Shown: positions 4,555 to 7,920 of the stretch, in pieces | Layout of the letters: every line of letters begins with the position of its first letter | How positions within the stretch are numbered: the first letter of the stretch is position 1 | NCBI GenBank assembly: GCA_013214365.1 | Contig: JABSPI010000236.1 | Coordinates: forward strand, 1 to 7,920 | Direction of reading: 5' to 3' | Length of the DNA stretch: 7,920 nucleotides | Origin: Erythrobacter sp. | GTDB lineage: Bacteria; Pseudomonadota; Alphaproteobacteria; Sphingomonadales; Sphingomonadaceae | The notes under the pieces: generated by a model | Seen by the model: the letters and a program-made list of their open reading frames with translations, nothing else | Databases searched by the model: none | What the model was told of the DNA's origin: nothing | Made by a program: the position numbers and the translations under genes

Positions 4555-6594
4555 TCAATCGGCGGGGTTGTGCGTCTCCACCCAGCGCATCGCATTGGCG
4601 AGCATTTGCTGGCGGGTGAGCGACAAAGACAGCCAGTGATCTTCCCCGTCCAGCGTCACCAATTCATACGGCTTGTCTGCATCATCGAGCTTGTCGGCCA
4701 TTTGGGTCGAATGCGAATAGGGCACGATTGTATCGTCGACCCCGTGGATCAACATGATCGGGGCATCGGCGCGCTGGGCCAATCGCCGCGGCGAAACCGC
4801 ATCCCACAAATCGGGATCGCCCAATTGTTCGCGCAGCGCCACTTTGGTGGTGCGATCGCGCCCGCTGGCCCGGTAATCCTCGCGGTACATGGCGCGCAGA
4901 TCGCTGACCGGGGCGACCGCCACCGCGCAGCGGTAAATCCCCTGTTCGATCGTCACCCCGGCCAAAGCGGCATAACCGCCATAGGATGCGCCCACGATGC
5001 AGGCGCGCTCGGGATCGACAATCCCCGCCTCGGCCAAAGCCATCAGACCATCGGTCTTGTCGGTCTGCATCTTGCGGCCCCATTCGCCATAGCCGGCGCG
5101 GGCAAAAGCGGTGTCGCGATTGGTGCTGCCGCGGAAATTGGGCTGCCACACGGCATAGCCGCGCGCCGCAAAGGCCTGCGCCCACCAGTCAAAAACCGGG
5201 AGATCGGCGCTGTGCGGGCCGCCATGCGGTAACACCACAACCGGCAGGTTTTGCGGCTCAACACCCGGCGGTGTGGTCAAGATCCCGTCCATCTCCAGCC
5301 CGTCGCGCGCGGTGTAGGCAAAGGTCGAGATCGGCCCGACATGCTGCGGTTCGATCGCAATCCGGGCATAGGCCAGCGCATTGGCGCGATTGGTGGCCAG
5401 ATCGACCCCGTAAATCGTGCCCGAATCGCCATTGCCGCTGGTTCGCACGATCACATCGCTCAAATCCGAGGTCCAGCCCGAGATCCAGCTCTCGCCGCCG
5501 CTGAACGCCTGGCGCACCCGTTCGGCTTTGTCTTCGAGCGCGGGGTCAAAAAACACATGGCGCTCGGTTTCCCCCTCGCCGATCGTGTAGCCCATCAAAT
5601 GGCCGGTGGCCCGGTCAAAGAACAATTGTTCAAAATCGACATCATCGAGAAAGGCCGCAGGCTCGCCGCCCGTTTGACCGATCTCCCAATAATAGGTGCG
5701 ATCCTCGCCGCGTTCGGCATAGATCGCCTGGCTGCCATCATAATTGAGCCCGACCAGCCAGACCGCGCCGCGTGCCTGCTTGCCCTCGGCAATCTTTCGC
5801 CCCGAACGGTTGGAAATCTGCCAGGCGCCGCTATTGTCATTGACGTCGAGAGTGAAAGCAAGCGCGCCGCGCGCATCGATCAAACGGTCGCGCGAATGGC
5901 CCTCGCGGGCCGGTCCATCCACCCTTTCGACATCGAAATCATGCAGGTTGACGCGGTACAAAAATGGCCTGCCGTGATCAAACCTCCACTGTCTGCTCCC
6001 GGTGCGGCGGTCGCCCCGGACAAATTCCATCGTCCCGAAAAAGCCGTAATATTCGCCGTCGATCTCGCGCACGCCGTAATTGCCGATGATCCCGTCAAAA
6101 TAACGCGGGTCATCGGCAAACACGACGCCGCCGCGCGCCCGGTCATCAACCGGGATGATCTGGGCCACATTGGCTTCGTATTTGTCGGTGGTGAAATTGG
6201 CGGGCAGGTCGATCGTCTCGCCCGCAATCAGCAGCAGCCGGTCCTCGCCGACCCAGCGGACCGAGCGAATTTTCATATCGCCCACCCGCACCACGCGCAA
6301 AGGCGTGGTTTGATCCTGGATCGCGAGCAGGACGCGTTCGCCCCTGACCTTGGTCAGCAACACCACCCGGTCCCCCGATGGCGAAATCGCTGCGCGCTCA
6401 ACATCGGGCAGCTCGCCATAGGCGCTAAGGGGTGGCGGGGTAACCGCGCTGGTTTGTGCGAGCGCGGGCAAGAGCAGCGGGCCGGGCGCGAGCGGCGCCA
6501 AAATCGCCAGCGGGGCCCAGATCGCCAGCCGAGCCCATAATGCACGCGGGCTGCGTCCGACGAATTTCCCAATAGATGGCCGTTCAATACTCAT
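4555..6594 (-). CDS. Secreted S9-family serine peptidase (prolyl oligopeptidase / acylaminoacyl-peptidase type, 679 aa)
   Basis: Serine peptidase of clan SC, expected to act in the periplasm on short peptides. A signal peptide is visible: basic N-terminus, long hydrophobic stretch (about residues 19-45) and a likely cleavage after ALA at 46. Residues of roughly 55-420 form the beta-propeller lid region (repeated strands such as SPSGDRVVLL, SVRWVGEDRLLLI). The alpha/beta-hydrolase catalytic domain follows, with the oxyanion segment HGGP (457-460), nucleophile Ser537 in GASYGGY, Asp621 in HGVDDTIVP and His653 in GEDHWLS; the triad is complete. The start at 6594 gives the only sensible signal peptide, although the nearest purine-rich site (GGGGG, 6612-6608) is 13 nt away. 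It is convergent to the E1 operon and 176 nt downstream of the SDR at 6771. Its natural substrate is unknown and no functional tie to the neighbours is visible. Confidence 0.93.
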   Translation of the reverse strand: MSIERPSIGKFVGRSPRALWARLAIWAPLAILAPLAPGPLLLPALAQTSAVTPPPLSAYGELPDVERAAISPSGDRVVLLTKVRGERVLLAIQDQTTPLRVVRVGDMKIRSVRWVGEDRLLLIAGETIDLPANFTTDKYEANVAQIIPVDDRARGGVVFADDPRYFDGIIGNYGVREIDGEYYGFFGTMEFVRGDRRTGSRQWRFDHGRPFLYRVNLHDFDVERVDGPAREGHSRDRLIDARGALAFTLDVNDNSGAWQISNRSGRKIAEGKQARGAVWLVGLNYDGSQAIYAERGEDRTYYWEIGQTGGEPAAFLDDVDFEQLFFDRATGHLMGYTIGEGETERHVFFDPALEDKAERVRQAFSGGESWISGWTSDLSDVIVRTSGNGDSGTIYGVDLATNRANALAYARIAIEPQHVGPISTFAYTARDGLEMDGILTTPPGVEPQNLPVVVLPHGGPHSADLPVFDWWAQAFAARGYAVWQPNFRGSTNRDTAFARAGYGEWGRKMQTDKTDGLMALAEAGIVDPERACIVGASYGGYAALAGVTIEQGIYRCAVAVAPVSDLRAMYREDYRASGRDRTTKVALREQLGDPDLWDAVSPRRLAQRADAPIMLIHGVDDTIVPYSHSTQMADKLDDADKPYELVTLDGEDHWLSLSLTRQQMLANAMRWVETHNPAD

Positions 6595-6668
6595 AAGACC
6601 GCAATGTCCCCCAAGTAAAACCTATGTGATAGCGTTGACGGCGCAGCATAGCCGCGCGCAGGTTTAAT

Positions 6669-6717
6669 GGAAGAAATTATTTGCAGCTTTTCTTCCGCCT
6701 TGGGGCGGCCGCGCCCC
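6669..6717 (-). terminator. Two adjacent hairpins after the SDR gene
   Basis: GGGGCG-GCCG-CGCCCC (6702-6717) forms a perfect six-base-pair stem with a four-base loop. GGAAGAAA (6669-6676) pairs with TTTCTTCC (6689-6696) around a 12-base loop. Both lie 50-100 nt beyond the stop of the minus-strand SDR and upstream of the S9 peptidase start. They could separate the two transcripts, but no clean T-tract follows. The rest of the 6595-6770 gap shows no clear promoter. Confidence 0.35.
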
Positions 6718-6770
6718 ATGCCATGGCCCCACCTTACGTGCGCACGCCAACCGCGCCCGTTATGCACGCG

Positions 6771-7523
6771 CTAGAGCGTTTGTCCGTCGTCGAGCACGAA
6801 ATCGCTGCCGGTGACGAATTCGGCTGCATCCGAACACAGGAATAAGAGCGGGCCATCGAGCCCCTCTTCCCCCATCAGCCGGCGTTTGGGGAAGCTTTTG
6901 ATCTGTTTGTGCCCGGCTTCGGTGTCGAACCAGGCATCATTGATCGCGGTGCGGATATAGCCGGGCGAGATGGTGTTGACGCAGATATTATGCCGCGCCC
7001 ATTCGCGCGCCATGCTGCGGGCGGCCTGCACCACGCCCGCTTTGCTGGCCGAATAGGCCACCAGGCCAGGGGCAGGGTCAAAAGCGGTGATCGAGGCGAC
7101 CATCACGATCCGCCCCTTTTGCGTGCCGCGCGCCATCATCCGCCGCGCCCCTTCGCGCGCGGTCAGGATCGCGCCTTTGAGATTGATCGCCAAAGTGCGC
7201 TCGATTTCGTCTTCGGTGATGTCGCTCATCATCCCTGCGCCATCGATCCCGGCATTGGCGATGACGGTGTCGACCGGTCCCAATGCGGCCTCGGCGGCGT
7301 CATATCCGGCGATGATATCCGCCTCGCGCGCGACATCGATGGCGATGGGATGTGCAGGCGGCCCGATCTCGCGGGCCAGCGCCTCAAGCCGGTCAGTGCG
7401 CCGCGCGCCCAAGGCCACCTTGGCGCCATTGGCGGCGAGGATCCGGCCAAACCGCGAACCCAGCCCCGACGAGGCGCCCGTGATCAGCGCGGTGCGCCCC
7501 GACAAATCGATCTGTACATCCAT
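6771..7523 (-). CDS. Canonical SDR-family oxidoreductase (250 aa)
   Basis: NAD(P)-dependent short-chain dehydrogenase/reductase of the classical type, cytosolic, oxidising or reducing a secondary alcohol/ketone. All catalytic and cofactor motifs are present: TGASSGLG (15-22), Asp63 before the adenine pocket, NAG (90-92), Asn114, Ser144, Tyr157 and Lys161 in YSASK. The basic residues Arg41 and Arg42 after the second strand could favour NADPH, though this is only suggestive. The ending is normal (VTGSDFVLDDGQTL). GAGG (7532-7529) lies five bases before the ATG at 7523. The gene starts 13 nt after the stop of the Rieske oxygenase, so the two are almost certainly co-transcribed, and the SDR may dehydrogenate the hydroxylated product. 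This contrasts with the Phe153 SDR at 905-1669. Confidence 0.93.
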   Translation of the reverse strand: MDVQIDLSGRTALITGASSGLGSRFGRILAANGAKVALGARRTDRLEALAREIGPPAHPIAIDVAREADIIAGYDAAEAALGPVDTVIANAGIDGAGMMSDITEDEIERTLAINLKGAILTAREGARRMMARGTQKGRIVMVASITAFDPAPGLVAYSASKAGVVQAARSMAREWARHNICVNTISPGYIRTAINDAWFDTEAGHKQIKSFPKRRLMGEEGLDGPLLFLCSDAAEFVTGSDFVLDDGQTL

Positions 7524-7536
7524 GCGCGCCTCTATG

Positions 7537-7920
7537 TCAGGCGGGCAGCTCGCCGTCGATATATTTGCGCAAAGTGGTCTGGAAATGGCGCACCCGGCTG
7601 TCCTGATAATGGCCCAGCTCCATCATCCCGTCGCGCATGCTTTTCATCCCCGTCTGGACATGGGGCAAGTTGGACATGTCCTGATCGAACACATTGGCCA
7701 ATTGTTCGCCCATTTTGTCCGCCGCCCAGGCAAAGGGTTCCTCATCAGGGATGAAGGTCATCTCGACCGCGCGCGGGCGCGGCTCGCCCTTGGGGGTGGG
7801 GAATAAGAGGCGGATTTCCATAATGCACCAATCAGGCGTGTCGCCGGGCAACCAGCGATAGACCAGAGTGGGGAGATAGCCGATCCACGGGGCGAAATTG
7901 GGAAAGATATTATAGGTGAA
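7537..7920 (-). CDS. Rieske-type ring-hydroxylating oxygenase alpha subunit, C-terminal part (cut by window edge)
   Basis: The frame is open to position 7920, so the N-terminal two-thirds, including the Rieske [2Fe-2S] domain, lies outside the window. The visible 127 residues match the C-terminal end of the catalytic domain: YNIFPNFAPW at the window edge (the beta-sheet strand with conserved N-x-FPN), then FDQDMSNLPHVQTGM and the amphipathic GHYQDSRVRHFQTTLRKYI that closes the fold. In this family the mononuclear iron is held by two His and one carboxylate; the Asp in FDQDM is a candidate for the carboxylate, as judged by its place before the VQ-x-G stretch. The enzyme would hydroxylate a cyclic or aromatic substrate using electrons from a reductase not seen here. 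It precedes the SDR by 13 nt. I am confident of the family but not of the substrate. Confidence 0.85.
   Translation of the reverse strand, partial: FTYNIFPNFAPWIGYLPTLVYRWLPGDTPDWCIMEIRLLFPTPKGEPRPRAVEMTFIPDEEPFAWAADKMGEQLANVFDQDMSNLPHVQTGMKSMRDGMMELGHYQDSRVRHFQTTLRKYIDGELPA

Noticed and set aside
5251..6540. Long plus-strand open frame (429 codons) opposite the S9 peptidase
   Set aside because: The minus-strand frame has a signal peptide and complete catalytic triad. The plus-strand translation has no recognisable motif and is the usual antisense openness of GC-rich coding DNA.
4555..6594. S9 peptidase as a lasso-peptide isopeptidase
   Set aside because: Sphingomonads encode such enzymes in the S9 fold, but no lasso precursor, cyclase, B-protein or TonB receptor gene is present in the window.
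6635..6668. TTGACG with TTTAAT as a plus-strand promoter
   Set aside because: The spacer is 22 bases and there is no plus-strand gene downstream; it would only read antisense into the SDR.
6909..7754. Plus-strand open frame of 281 codons opposite the SDR and oxygenase genes
   Set aside because: Both minus-strand genes have full family motifs; this translation is arginine- and proline-rich with no protein-like pattern.
7849..7851. TTG as start of a 104-aa protein
   Set aside because: The frame continues upstream to the window edge and the extra residues (with YNIFPNFAPW) match the Rieske oxygenase catalytic domain, so the gene is simply truncated by the window.

Overview
The window reads as ordinary chromosome of a GC-rich alphaproteobacterium, most likely a sphingomonad (Erythrobacteraceae or Sphingomonadaceae). 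This rests on codon use, the kinds of proteins present, and the mix of SDR enzymes, a Rieske oxygenase and a secreted S9 peptidase. No taxonomic marker was available to test it.

Left edge (1-680): the 5' part of gpmA (phosphoglycerate mutase) and a 49-residue basic small protein lie on the minus strand. A complete tRNA-Thr(GGT) gene lies on the plus strand, divergent from them, behind a perfect TTGACA -35 box.

Core (905-4330, plus strand): a tight five-gene operon. It encodes an SDR-fold protein whose catalytic Tyr is replaced by Phe, the alpha and beta subunits of a thiamine-diphosphate-dependent E1 (acetoin/2-oxoacid dehydrogenase type), a free-standing 76-residue lipoyl-domain protein, and an NTF2/SnoaL-like small protein. 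Gaps are 54, -1, 12 and 10 nt, and most ribosome sites sit on or before the upstream stop. No E2 acyltransferase core and no E3 lipoamide dehydrogenase is encoded here. This is the most unusual part of the window: an E1 with a 'bare' lipoyl carrier and two accessory folds, whose substrate cannot be read from the sequence.

Right part (4555-7920, minus strand): a secreted S9-family serine peptidase with an intact Ser-Asp-His triad converges on the operon. Upstream of it are a canonical SDR dehydrogenase and, 13 nt further upstream, the C-terminal part of a Rieske-type ring-hydroxylating oxygenase alpha subunit that runs off the window. Oxygenase plus SDR suggests a catabolic cluster for a cyclic or aromatic compound. 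Whether the E1 operon belongs to the same pathway is inference only.

There are no CRISPR arrays, insertion sequences, integrases or phage genes. The convergent gap 4331-4554 and the gap 6595-6770 hold inverted repeats that may be transcription ends, but neither has a clear T-tract.
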